Assembly: GCA_005879655.1 (NCBI GenBank)
Contig: VBJK01000082.1
Coordinates: forward strand, 1 to 39,534
Direction: 5' to 3'
Length of the DNA: 39,534 nucleotides
From: Chloroflexota bacterium
Lineage (GTDB): Bacteria > Chloroflexota > Ktedonobacteria > Ktedonobacterales > Ktedonobacteraceae
A program made the position numbers and the translations under genes. The notes below the pieces were generated by a model that saw only the letters and a program-made list of their open reading frames with translations, ran no database searches and had not been told where the DNA came from. Positions 26,201 through 38,200 of the stretch are shown here, in pieces; the stretch's first letter is position 1; each line of letters starts with the position of its first letter.

Positions 26201-29200
26201 GTCTTCGTCCAATGCCATCCGAGACTGAATACGCGGAGCTTCGATACCCGGTAGCTCGCACAGGAATACCAGGCGACTGGCATAAGGCTCTGTCCCTACG
26301 GCGGGAAGCTCCGCCTCCTCTGACGGCTGGAATGGTGGGATCGTCTCCTCTTTCCAATCCGGTGTCAGTAACACAGTTCGCGTCTCTTCCTCACCTGTCA
26401 GCGCACGCGTACTCAAGCCGCGTAGCTGCACTGTAACCTGTCCTTCATCATCACACACTTCGATATCGAGTACCGACCCTGTCGTGCTACTTTGGCGACG
26501 ACGGACCCAGGCCCAACCCTGTACTGGTACTCTCCCCAGGATCTCCAATCCATCCATGGCGAAGGGCAACTGTGGCTCCATTCCCGCTACAGGCTCCATC
26601 AGTAGCCCGATACAAGCCTGCACTGCCGCATCTAGCATAGCGGGGTGCAGCACAAAGTCTATGTGTGTCTGCTTCACCACCTCCGGTAATCGGAGTCGTG
26701 CCAGTACCTCTCCCTCTCCTATCATCATCTGCTCGATCCCCCGCTGAGCAGGGCCATAGTTTATACCCAGCGTACGATAACGCTGATAGCACTCGGTGCC
26801 AGAGAGGATACGCCGACAGCGTGCCTGAATAGTTGCAATGTCTACATTGGGAATAGCAGGCAGCGAAACCGATAGCTCAGCCGTGCCCTGACTTACGAGT
26901 GCTGGCTCTGTACTCTCCTTTTCCTGCTCTTGGCGGCTAATGGCAAACGAGATCGTTGTGTTATTCAGTGGTGAGAGCGTGATGTGTACTCCAACGGGCT
27001 GCAAGTTTACCACCAGAGGACGCATCCAAACCACGCGGCTGAGGCGTAGCCCAACCATCTCTTCAGATGTCGTCTTCTTACCAAACGCCTCTCTTATCGC
27101 AGCGCGTGCCATCTCCAGATAGGCCACCCCAGGCATCATACGTTGTCCTTTGACGACATGATCGGCCAGGAAAAACTCGTTTCCGCAAAAGGTCGAGCTG
27201 AATTGCTGTTCCCATAGAGTAGAGGTGTTGCGCTGCACCAATGGATGGAGCGCTCCGGCAAGCGCTGGCTCTTTTCCCGTTTGCTCAGCGAAGACAAGAG
27301 CGAGCGTGGAAAGCTCATAGTGCTCTCTGGTAAAAGGATAATGGGGCAACCCTGTTAAGCGTTTGACAGAGCCTGACGGATATAATCCTTCCCAACTGAT
27401 GTCATGACCCTGTAGCCATAGCTCTGTCAATTTATCGAGCTTTTTCTGCTGGGCCAATCGTTGCAGTACAGTTCGCCCCTCTTCGCTCTCTGCCAGACCG
27501 CTTTCTTGTCTGTCAATTTTTCTTGTCCATCTATTGGGATACCCGGTGTGATGGCCCATCACAAATTGTTCCAGTTGTGCGATGAGCATTTCTTTGCTCG
27601 TGACCACGAAGGCCAGCCGATAGGCCATACTTTCACGGCCAACTTGCAAGGTATACAACAAATCCGCCAGATTGATCTCGTCATGTTCCTGCAAAAAGGT
27701 TTTCATTGCCCTTGCATATGAACGTAATGCTTCTTCATTGGCTGCTGAGAGGATGAATACTCCTGGTGTCTCATTATTGATCTGTATGCTCGTCCTCTGG
27801 GACTTTACAGCATACTCAGCAAGTACAAGGTGCGCATTCGTACCACTGAAACCAAATGAGTTAATGGCCGCCAGACGCGATCCCCTGGCATTTAATAGCC
27901 AGGCTTTTAATGCTGTATTGACATAGACTGGACTGTCCGCAAAGTCGATATGTTCATTCGCCCTACTGAAGTTAATGGATGGAGGGATCTGTTTGTGCTT
28001 GAGGCTCAAGAGCACTTTGATGACGCTCAACACGCCTGCCGCTGCTCCTGTGTGACCGATGTTGGCCTTCAAAGAACCTATCCCACAAAAGCGCTTTTTC
28101 GTGGTAAATTTGCTGAATGCATGGGTCAGCGCGTGGATCTCTATCGGATCTCCTAATTTCGTCGCTGTCCCGTGTGCCTCGATATATTGAATGTCTTCGA
28201 CGTTGATGCGCTGTGTTTTATAGATGGTTTCTTGCAATTGGCTTTGCGCTTGAAAACTGGGCACGGTTATGCCTGATGTCTGGCCGTCTTGATTGGTTCC
28301 ACTGGCCCGTATCACTCCATAGATATGATCTCCGTTGCGTTCGGCATCTTGCAGTCGCTTCAAGATGACGACGCCAACACCATCTCCTACTACAATGCCA
28401 TCGGCGGCATGATCAAATGGCCGACATTGACCTGTAGGGGATAACATTCCCGCATTGCTCATGGAGAGAAATGCCGCTGGATGTGAATAAATGGTGATGC
28501 CACCTGCAATGGCAAGCTGTATAGCACGAGACTTTAAGTGCTGGCAGGCGATATCAATGGCCACCAGTGAAGACGAACAAGCGGTATCTATCGCTAATGC
28601 TGGTCCTTTTAAATTCAGAAAATAGGCGATACGAGATGCTAATATGCTTATTGATGTACCAAGCATGGAAAAATGCGAAAAATCTTGTTTGAAAGGCATG
28701 ATTCCCATGCTGCCGATGATCGTTGCCACTTGTTGCCCACTTAATGAAGCCGGGGGATATCCGGCATCCTCTAATGCCTGGTAACACTCTTCCAGCAGAA
28801 CACGTTGAGAGACATCCATAGCTTCGGCTTCGTGGGGTGAGATGTGAAAAAACAACGGATCGAAAGAGGCTACATTTTTCATCTTGCCGTATCGATATAT
28901 AGTTTCCTTTGTAGCGTGCGCTTGCAAAAAATCCAGCCAGTTTTGTTGCGTCATTTCCTCTAGCACGCATTTTCCCTGGCTCACAAGATCCCAAAATTCA
29001 TCTTGCCCCTGCGCTTGAGCACATCTGACCGAGAGTCCGATGATGGCGATATCATCCGAGATGACTGTATCGTGTGTTTCTAAACGGCTTAGGGCACCCA
29101 CAAGGGATGCCCCTACAATGGTACGATGGGCTTGTGAGGCGTGTTCGTACCATTGTAGGGGCATCCCTTGTGGGTGCCCTGGCCGCTCCCCATCACTCTG

Positions 29201-32200
29201 TGGGAGGTGCTTATTAAGATACTCCACCAGTGCATCTATGTTGCTGCATGCGAGAAGAATACTCGTCGCCATGTTCAAATTGTATGTAGTATTAATCGCT
29301 TCTGTGAGCTGTACTACATTGATTGAGCTAATGCCTAGATCTTGAAAGGTTTCAGCCTCGTTCAGTTCTGAAGGCTGTAATTTGAGGACCTTGCAAAAAA
29401 TTTCTGCTAGCGTATCTTTGATAGCTTTCGCATTGTGTAATGCTTGATTTTGGTGGCTATTGCTCCCAGGCCGCTCTGCCGTATATGGAGGATAGGGAAC
29501 ATGGCCTTGTTTGATCATTGCTGCTAAGGCTTGAGCATACGGGGTTTTGTGCGCTATTTTGTGCTCGTTCTCATGCCAGAGTTCTGTTGTTGCGCGCCGA
29601 GAGTCCTTTTTCAGTTTGAAAAGACAATAACTGATCCAGCCATTTTCGAGAGAGTGTGCCTGGTTGGCATAGCTGATGTACATGTCCTGTACGACCCTGG
29701 GAAGACCTTTGACGTTGTTTTTGACTTCTGGATCGTATAAGAAGTTGGCAATTTGTGGCGAGACATCAATAAGCTCATCAACCACCAGATGGTGCTCTGT
29801 CAGAAGCTCTAACCATTCTCTCTGCGTTGGGATACTGATTTCTATTTTAGGATCAACTATAGCTCCTCGCAGATTAGTGATGTAATCCATCAATAACACT
29901 TTCCCATGTTCGTTAAGGGAAGAGGCTATATTGTGGAACAGTGCCTTTTTGTTTTGAATATGGAAGGTGACTTCTATACCAAGCATAAGATCGTACCTGG
30001 CTGGAAATGCATCCCTGGAGCTATCTTTGTGAAAAATTTGGACTTGCGAGCCTAAATTCAGTTCTGCTATTCTTTGCCTGCCAAGTTCTGCTTGAGCCTG
30101 GGTGATGGTAAATCCATGTGTTGTAATGTGTGGATAGAGTGCTGCAATTTGTATGATATCAGTCCCATGACCACAGCCAATATCTAAGAGCGTATGCACT
30201 TGCTGAAAATCTTCCTGACAAAAGAGCACCTGACGCATCTCCGTCTGCTTTTGTTGTACTATGCTTATGGCAGCAGGATACTTTTCGGGCTGCAAAGAGA
30301 ACTGACTCATCGAAAAGCCTGGTATTTTTTCTTCAAACGGACAAAATGTCAAGTATGGAGTCTGGAAGTTTGGTGTACTCCTCTCTGCAACGAAGGTATA
30401 AAACTCTGCGGCTTTATTTTCAGCTTGCTGGCGAGCTGAGGGGATGGCCTCTTCTTCCTGAGTATGCTCTGCCTCCTGGCGATCGATCCAGCATATTCTC
30501 CTCTTAAATGGATAGGTTGGCAGTCCCGTTATTCTGGTTCTCTGTCTCCCTTTATGCAGGTCATGCCAGGGGACCGTCTTGCCCGATACCCATGCCTTTG
30601 CGAGTGCGCTGAGATCGTCATCGTCTGTAATCTGATACTCGTTAACACCATTATAGTTGATTTTATCGCTAAAATAGCAGTTATCTATATTTTGTGGTGT
30701 GGCTATTGCTTGCTCTAATGCATTTCCACTTGACTCATGAGGATTTGGCGTGTATACTTCTCCTCCGGGGAGGTGGCGGGAGTCAATGTCCTTTCTCGAC
30801 CCGTTTGAGGGTACTGCAACTAATTGGTGCACGAGTTCTGCTTGACGATGGGCTATGATGGCGAGACGGCAAGGCATCGCTTCCCTGCCGACCTGGAGTG
30901 TGTAGGCTATATTTGCTAGATCGACGTTCTGCGCCTTCTGCAAATAGGCAAGCCACTGCTTTGCATATGCCGAAAGCCTCTCTTTATTCCTGGCAGAGAG
31001 CACAAATAAGATTGGCGTGGCTGGATCTGCTGATTGAGGTGCTGTTAACGGAATATGCTCTTCAACGATAAGATGAGCATTCACGCCACCCACGCCAATA
31101 CTGGTAATGCCTGCTCGTCTCGGAACTTCAACGCCGTCTATGGTTATGCGCTGCCAGGCAGATAGCTCGCGCTGCAATTGGAAAGGCCATTGCTCAAAAG
31201 GTATGAGAGGCTCGAAATCTTCTGGTACTCCGGTCGGCACGAGCATTTTATACTTTAATGACAGGAGTACCTTGCTCAGTTGCGCCATGCCGGAGGCTGC
31301 TTCACTATGCCCGATGGTCGATTTCACCGAGCCTATTTTGTAGGGGAGAGACTTGTCTCCCTCTTCTTCACTCCCACGTTCACCAAAGACATGTGTTAAT
31401 GCAGCCAGCTCTACGCTATCGGCTCCTTCTGAGCCACTTGCCGCCGCTTCGATATAGCTTATGGTGCGTGGATCGAGTCCTTGTTGGGCCAGGGCTTGTT
31501 GGATAACCGCTACCTGCTGATGAAGATCTGGCGCAGCATAGCTCTTCGTTCTCCCTTTATGGTTGACTGCACTTCCTCGAATCACGGCATAGATACTATC
31601 TCCATCTTTAAGTGCCTGATCGTACGCTTTAAGCACAACGACTCCGACCCCTTCTCCTGGCACAAAGCCAGTACCGCCTCTGCCAAAAGCTGCGCTTTTC
31701 TCGCTGTCAGAAAGCATCTGGCCTCTGGAAAGACTCATATAGGTGGCGGGGTGTACGTATAAATTCACAGCTCCTGCAAGCGCCATCGTGCCTTTTCCCT
31801 GGCGAATATATTCACAAGCCTCGTGAATAGCGACCAGGGCAGAAGAACACATGGTATCAACAACCATACTCGGACCTTGTAGGTTCAAATAATAGGAGAC
31901 CCGATTGACGAGTGATGCAAATGATGTGGAAAGGATTTGATCTGATGTTTCTGTACTATAGAAATGAAAGCCCTGTTTGGTAATGCCGCCAAATACTCCC
32001 GTTCTTTGGCGTAGCTCAGCAGATAAGGCCGATGGACTGTAACCCGCATCCTCTAATGCTTTCCAGCACTCCTCCAGGAATAAGCGTTCCTGTGGATCTA
32101 TCTCTTCTGCTTCACGGGGAGTCATCTGAAAAAATAAGGGATCAAACTGTGCAAAATCGTCGAGGAATGCGCCCCATTTGCAATAGCTCTTCCCTGAGAC

Positions 32201-35200
32201 GTTTGTTTCCTGCGACTCGTTCTGATAATATTTCTTCCAATCCCAACGTGAGGGGGGAATCTCTGTAATACATGTTTTACCTGCTTGCAGATTTTCCCAA
32301 TACTCTTGCAGGTTGCTGGCCTGCGGATAGCGTCCACTGATCCCAATAATCGCTATAGATGTCTGGGGGCTTGCAACGGTAGCAGCAAGGCTATATGTCG
32401 ATTGCTTGGCTGGTATCGATGAAGTCTGTGCAGGCCGTGGCTTATGCGTTAATGATCGTGTTGGGATGGTCTGTGCCTGTGATTGTTGTCCTATCCATAC
32501 CATGCACTCTTGTGGATAGCTCTGAAGCAGATGTTCGCTTAAAGCGGAGAGGATCGGATATTCATAAAAGAGGGTGCGTGAAATATCCCTAAAGGGAACA
32601 TGCAGTTTTTGATACAGACGCGTCATCATCAGGGAGTCAATCCCATAGTTTTCTAATAGCTCATCGTCATCAAGCTCGCTCACACTTAACTTAGTCACTT
32701 CGGCAAATAGTATTTTCATTTGTGCCAGGGTGCGCTCGCGTAATAACGCTTGCTCTGCTGTGGCTTGCATATCTTGTGCAACATGCGTATCAGACTGCTC
32801 TGACAGCTGTCGCAGGTCGTAATGATCCCGTGATGGCACTCCTGATATGTGTTCTCGTATCTTTGGCAGGTTGCCGTGCAGTACCATTACCTGGGCCTGT
32901 CTCAAGGCTAAAGCTTGATGGAACAGCTTCATGCCAGTTTCCATGCTCATCGCCTCTATGCCCAGTTCTTCCCGCATCAACTGCTTTGCCTCACTCGTGA
33001 TCTGCATGCCACCCGCTTCCCACTGCGGCCAATTGATGGAGACTGTTGCTCCGTGGCGCTGTCCCGCAATCACTAATGCGTGCCGAGCGTGTGCAAAGGC
33101 ATCCAGATATCCATTGGCGGCTGCATAGTCTGCCTGTCCCACGTTGCCCATTACACCTGCGAGCGACGAGCACAGGATGAAGAAGTCCAGAGGGATATCT
33201 CGGCTCTCCTCATCTAACAATGTGACTCCACTTACCTTGGAAGCCAGGACTGCTTGCACTTCCTCGTGCGTCTTATTGAGCAGCAGGCTGTCCCGCAGCA
33301 CACCCGCTGCATGAATGATCCCATCCAGGTGCCCGTAGGACCACAGCACTTGCTGCATGAATGCGTGCATGGCTGGCCCATTGCTCACGTCCACCTGCTT
33401 ATAGTCGAGCTGTATGCTGCTCTTACCTATCTGTTCCAGTTGTGCTTGTTGTGCTCTTGACAGTGGGGAGCGACCCAGCAGGATCACTGTTGCGCTCTCT
33501 ACCCGCCGAGCTATCTCTTGTATAAAGATCTGGCCCAGACCTCCTGCACCTCCACTGATAAGGTAGTGTCCGCCCTCTTTCCAGGGTATGCTGGTTGGGA
33601 TTGGCAGCTCTTGATACTCCTGCCACTTTCTCACCAGCCGTTTTGCCCCTCGGTACAGGATATGTGATTCTTGCGGTCTCTGTTGGTTCTCACTAAGGTA
33701 CGAGAGTACTTCTTCTTCTGCTGGCTCTCCTTCTATTTCTATCAGTTGTTCCCAGAACTTGTGATACTCCTGTTGAGCTGTCTTGAGTATGCTAACAAGA
33801 GCTTCAAGTATGGATGGTTCCTCTCTGTGTACTACTACGACCTGCATGAGCGCTGGCTCTCCTGGTCGAGCTTGCAGGAGGGACTGGATCTCTTCAATGA
33901 GCCGTATGACTGCATCCTGAAAACGCAGTTCCCGGCGAGGCTGCTGGCTATGCCAATGCTTCACTTTCACCTCCCGGCTGTTCCCCCACTCAGCAAGCCG
34001 AACCTGGAGGCGTACGGTTTCAATATGTGGTAGTTCGCATAGTAATACCACTTGTTGTGCGAGCATGGTTGTATGCAGTGGTGAGCGGAGTCTTGTAATC
34101 GCCTTTTCCTTCCAATCAGGTGTCAGCAGCATGGTCCGTGGAGCTGATGGTACAGTGGTCTGTGCAGCTAAGCTTGTCGATGCGTGAGGATATAGTTTCC
34201 GAGCTTGCTCTATATGTTGGCTGGATGCAGGAGGGAGCGGGTCGATCCAATGGCGTTCACGGGCAAATGAATAGGTTGGCAGACTGACACGATGCGGTAG
34301 GTGATGCTCTTCTCCATAGAGGCGCTTCCAGTCAATCGCGAGACCCTTGACCCACCCTTGTAGGATTTTGTCATATTTGCCGCGTTGCACCCACTTATCG
34401 ATGATTTCTTGCAGTTCTTCGCCAGCACCTAGGAGTGCCATGATCTCTGCATGTTGTTTCGCCTGTCCTCGGTACCAATCTCCTCTCTCGTGCGGCTCCT
34501 GGAGATATTTGTTCAGTTTCTCTGCCAATTCTGCAAACGAACTGACTTGTAGTGCCAGACGCTCCTCCATCGCTACGCGTCCCACTTGTAGCGTATAGGC
34601 CACGTCTTCTAACCTTGCAGGATGCCCAGTAGATTTTTCTGCTTGCACCCATATGAGCAGTTGCCGTACCTGCTCGCGTAATCGTTCTTCGTTCGTGGCA
34701 GAGAGCACAGTCAGCAAGGGTACAGCTTGCCCCGGTCCTGTCTGTGGGGTGAGACTTCCCGCTAGCTTTGCCCCCGGTTTAGGGAGATATTCCTCAAGGA
34801 TGACATGGGCGTTGGCTCCCCCAAAGCCAAATGAACTGACACCCGCTCGTCGCGGTAAAGTGTTCCCTGAATGGTCACGCATTGCCTCCCACTCACGGTT
34901 CTGCTGTACGATATAGAAGGGGCTGCCCTGCAATTGGATATAAGGATTGATCTGCTCGCAATGCAGATTTTTCACCAGCTTTTTGTGTCGCAGCTGCAAT
35001 AAGACTTTGATGACGCCAGCGACCCCGGCGGCCAGTTCCAGGTGCCCAATATGACTTTTGAGCGAGCCAAGCCCGCATGATCCCTCTGGTAGCGGTCTCT
35101 CTGCTCGCATCTGGGCCAGCTCGCTCCACGCGGTCTTGAGTCCGTTGATCTCGATGGGATCACCCAACGGCGTTCCCGTGCCATGCGCCTCAATATAGCC

Positions 35201-38200
35201 CACCGTGCCTGGATCAATACCAGCCTTGTGGTACGCAGCAAGTAACAGGTCGGCCTGTGCTCTGGGGTTAGGGGCAGTGAGTGAACTGGCACGCCCCCCA
35301 TGATTTTCTGCGCTCCCGATGATCACGCCATAGATATGGTCGGCGTCTCGCTCGGCATCCGAGAGCGACTTCAGCACGAGCATGCCAGCTCCTTCACCCC
35401 GCACATAGCCGTTGGCTGCCGCCGAGAAGGTTTTGCAGCGTCCATCCGAACTCAGCATTCCTGCTTTGCTGAAACTAATATGCAGTTCTGGAGAGAGCAG
35501 GGTATTGACGCCACCAACGAGAGCCATCTTACATTGACCACTCTCAATAGCACTCACCCCTCGGTGAATGGCGATCAGGGAACTGGAGCAAGCTGTCTCA
35601 ATGGCTTCGCTGGGCCCATGCAGGTTGAGGAAATAGCTCATACGGTTAGGGCCTATCGATGGTACCAGACCAGTGGCAGAAAAGTCTTCAAGCGTACGAA
35701 ACACGCGTTCACCATAGCCGCTGCTCGTTGTGCCCACGAACAGAGCGGTATCGGTACCTGAGAGACTTTCTGGCGAGTATCCTGCATCCTCGATGGCCTT
35801 CCAGACCGAGACCATCAGAAGCCTCTGCTGCGGGTCCATCTGCTCGGCTTCACTGGGCGAAATACCAAAGAACAGAGGGTCAAATAGCTCGATATCGTCC
35901 AAAATCCCGGCCCATTTGACATTTGTCTTGTTGGTCTCCGTGGCTGGATCACCATAATAGTTCTGCCAGTTCCAGCGCGAGGTGGGAATCTCGCTAATAC
36001 AGTCCTTACCTGCGAGGAGATTGTGCCACAAACTCTGCACATCTGGAGCCTGGGGGAACATTCCGCTCATGCCGATGATGGCAATGGGTTCAGCCCTGGT
36101 TGTGGGCATGACAGGCTCTGAGACTTGCTGCACGAACGCACGGACAAGACGAGTACGTTGTCTGTGGACGTGCGCCACTGGTAGTACCTTGCCTGGTTCT
36201 GCCTCTGCAATTACAGGAGATGCTTGTGCAAGATGAGGGGCAAGGGCAGTGGCATAAGTTGCCTGGAGATACTGGGCGAGGTGCTCCAGGGTCGAATGCT
36301 CATAAAAGAGCGCAGGCGTTAGATCCAACTGGTAGCTCTGATTGAGGTGATTAGCAAACTGTGTAAAGCTGATCGAATCAAAGCCATACTCTGAGAGTTC
36401 CTGCTTGATATTGATCTCCTCGGCCTTCGTCCCGATTATGGAGGAAACTATGCGCTTCAGGGTCTCTTGTAGGGATTGTAGCTCGCCTCTGCCCACTTGA
36501 GCCTGTGCAATCTCGTGGTCAGGAGAGGGCGTAGCACTGGCAATAGCTCGTGGATTCAAGTGTTTCTCAGAGCGGTCCTGCGGCAGCTGTCTGTCCTGTG
36601 CGCTGCTCGTAGCTGCTAGGTTCACTGGCATGATTGTTCGTTGTATATTTTCTTGCCGTATGATGCCATTACTTTCGGCAACAATGATGTATTGCCCCAA
36701 TGCATCAGCCTCTGGCGTAGGCGAGAAAGGCTGAGAGAAGCCTTCTTGTTCTAGTACTGCCTGCCAGGTCTCAGGAGCTAGCAGAGGGCAGCCAGGTATG
36801 CGCAAAGCTGCATCTTCATAAAGCCACCAGCCATGCAGGAGTCCAAATGTCAGGTGTAGAGACACACTCTTGCGGCTCAACTCGTTGAGGAGTAACAATC
36901 CGTATTGCTTGAGCAAGGCTTTGGCGTTGCGTATACTGCGTTGCATATTGCTGGTGGCATGCATGACATTCGCGGCAATGACCAGATCATAGCCTCCCTG
37001 CTCGATTCCCTGTCCCGCCAGTGGCTTCTCTACATCAAAGACTTGATAGGTCAGATAGGGATACGCTGCTGCATACCTCTGTTGCCCATAGCGCAGAAAG
37101 GTTTCGGAGATATCGCTGTAGCAGTACTCTGTAATACATGCCTGGTATGGCTGAGCCATCTGCAAGACTCGCTTTGTGGTTCCTCCTGTACCAGCACCGA
37201 TCTCGAGGATGCGTATACGTGCATGTCTATCATGGATAAGCCGCTTTTGCAGATAGGCGACAACCAGCGTAGCGAGGGTCTCGTTGAAATAGTCAGAGAT
37301 CGCATTGTCCTGATAGACCCCCTCTAGTAACTGCATGGAACCGTGGGGAAACATGATCTCCGTGGCTGGCCGTTTTCCAGTTAAAATGACGGGCAGAGCG
37401 TGCAGCATCGTCTCCACTAATGTCACCCAGGCTTTGAGATTGCCGTTCCGCATCCAGCGCTCTTTGTGCTCATCCCATTGCTGCCAGAGGGGGGCGCTCT
37501 CGATCAGTGTGGGATCTATCACAGTACAGGTGGCCTGCCCATTGCAGTGTAGATACTGCTGGCGCTCTAAATGCGCGATGCTCTCCTGTAACCAGCGGTG
37601 ATGGACTTCGGTGATCCCGGCTTGCTCTCGTAGGCTGGTCAGGGTCATGTGTGTTTCCCTGAAGAGACCCAGCGACTGCAAGTGACTCCATAACAATTGG
37701 GTAAGGAGTCCTTCCATCTCATGTATGGCCTGTCGAGTCTCTAATGTATTGCCACTTGACTCGTTAGGATTTGGTGTGTAGACTTCCCCTCTGGGGAGGC
37801 AGAGGGAGCCAATGTCCTTTCTCAACCCCGTTGGGGATTGAAAATAGATCTCCCGCAGGTCCTGGATACAGGAGGGGATGTGCTTAGATGCCAATGCTGT
37901 CATCATCTCCCCCTTCTGTATTATCTCTCCCCATGGGGCAAGCCCAACAACTATCGGCCTGACCGTTTTCAGTACTACCATCTGATCTACTGGACTGGCC
38001 AGCAACTGTTCCAGTGCCTTCATGGCTTCCGCAGAGTCGAGTCCCTCCATACCCATTTTTGCCATACGCTCCCGGTACTCTGATGATGCTACTGCGCCCA
38101 CACTGCCCCAATAGCCCCAGTTCATCACTTTGACTGCACATGACCAGTCCTGCCTGAGTCGAGTTGCGAATGCATCTTCAAAGGTAGACCCGGCTGCATA

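Noticed and set aside
35300..35761. Long antisense frames in the PKS (for example 153 aa here and a similar one at 23837-24307)
   Set aside because: They mirror the near-identical KS domains on the other strand and show no independent features.
37811..37843. CRISPR-repeat-like sequence (short hairpin then GATTGAAA)
   Set aside because: It occurs once per dispersed element, the flanking bases are conserved between copies and so are not spacers, and no cas gene is present.
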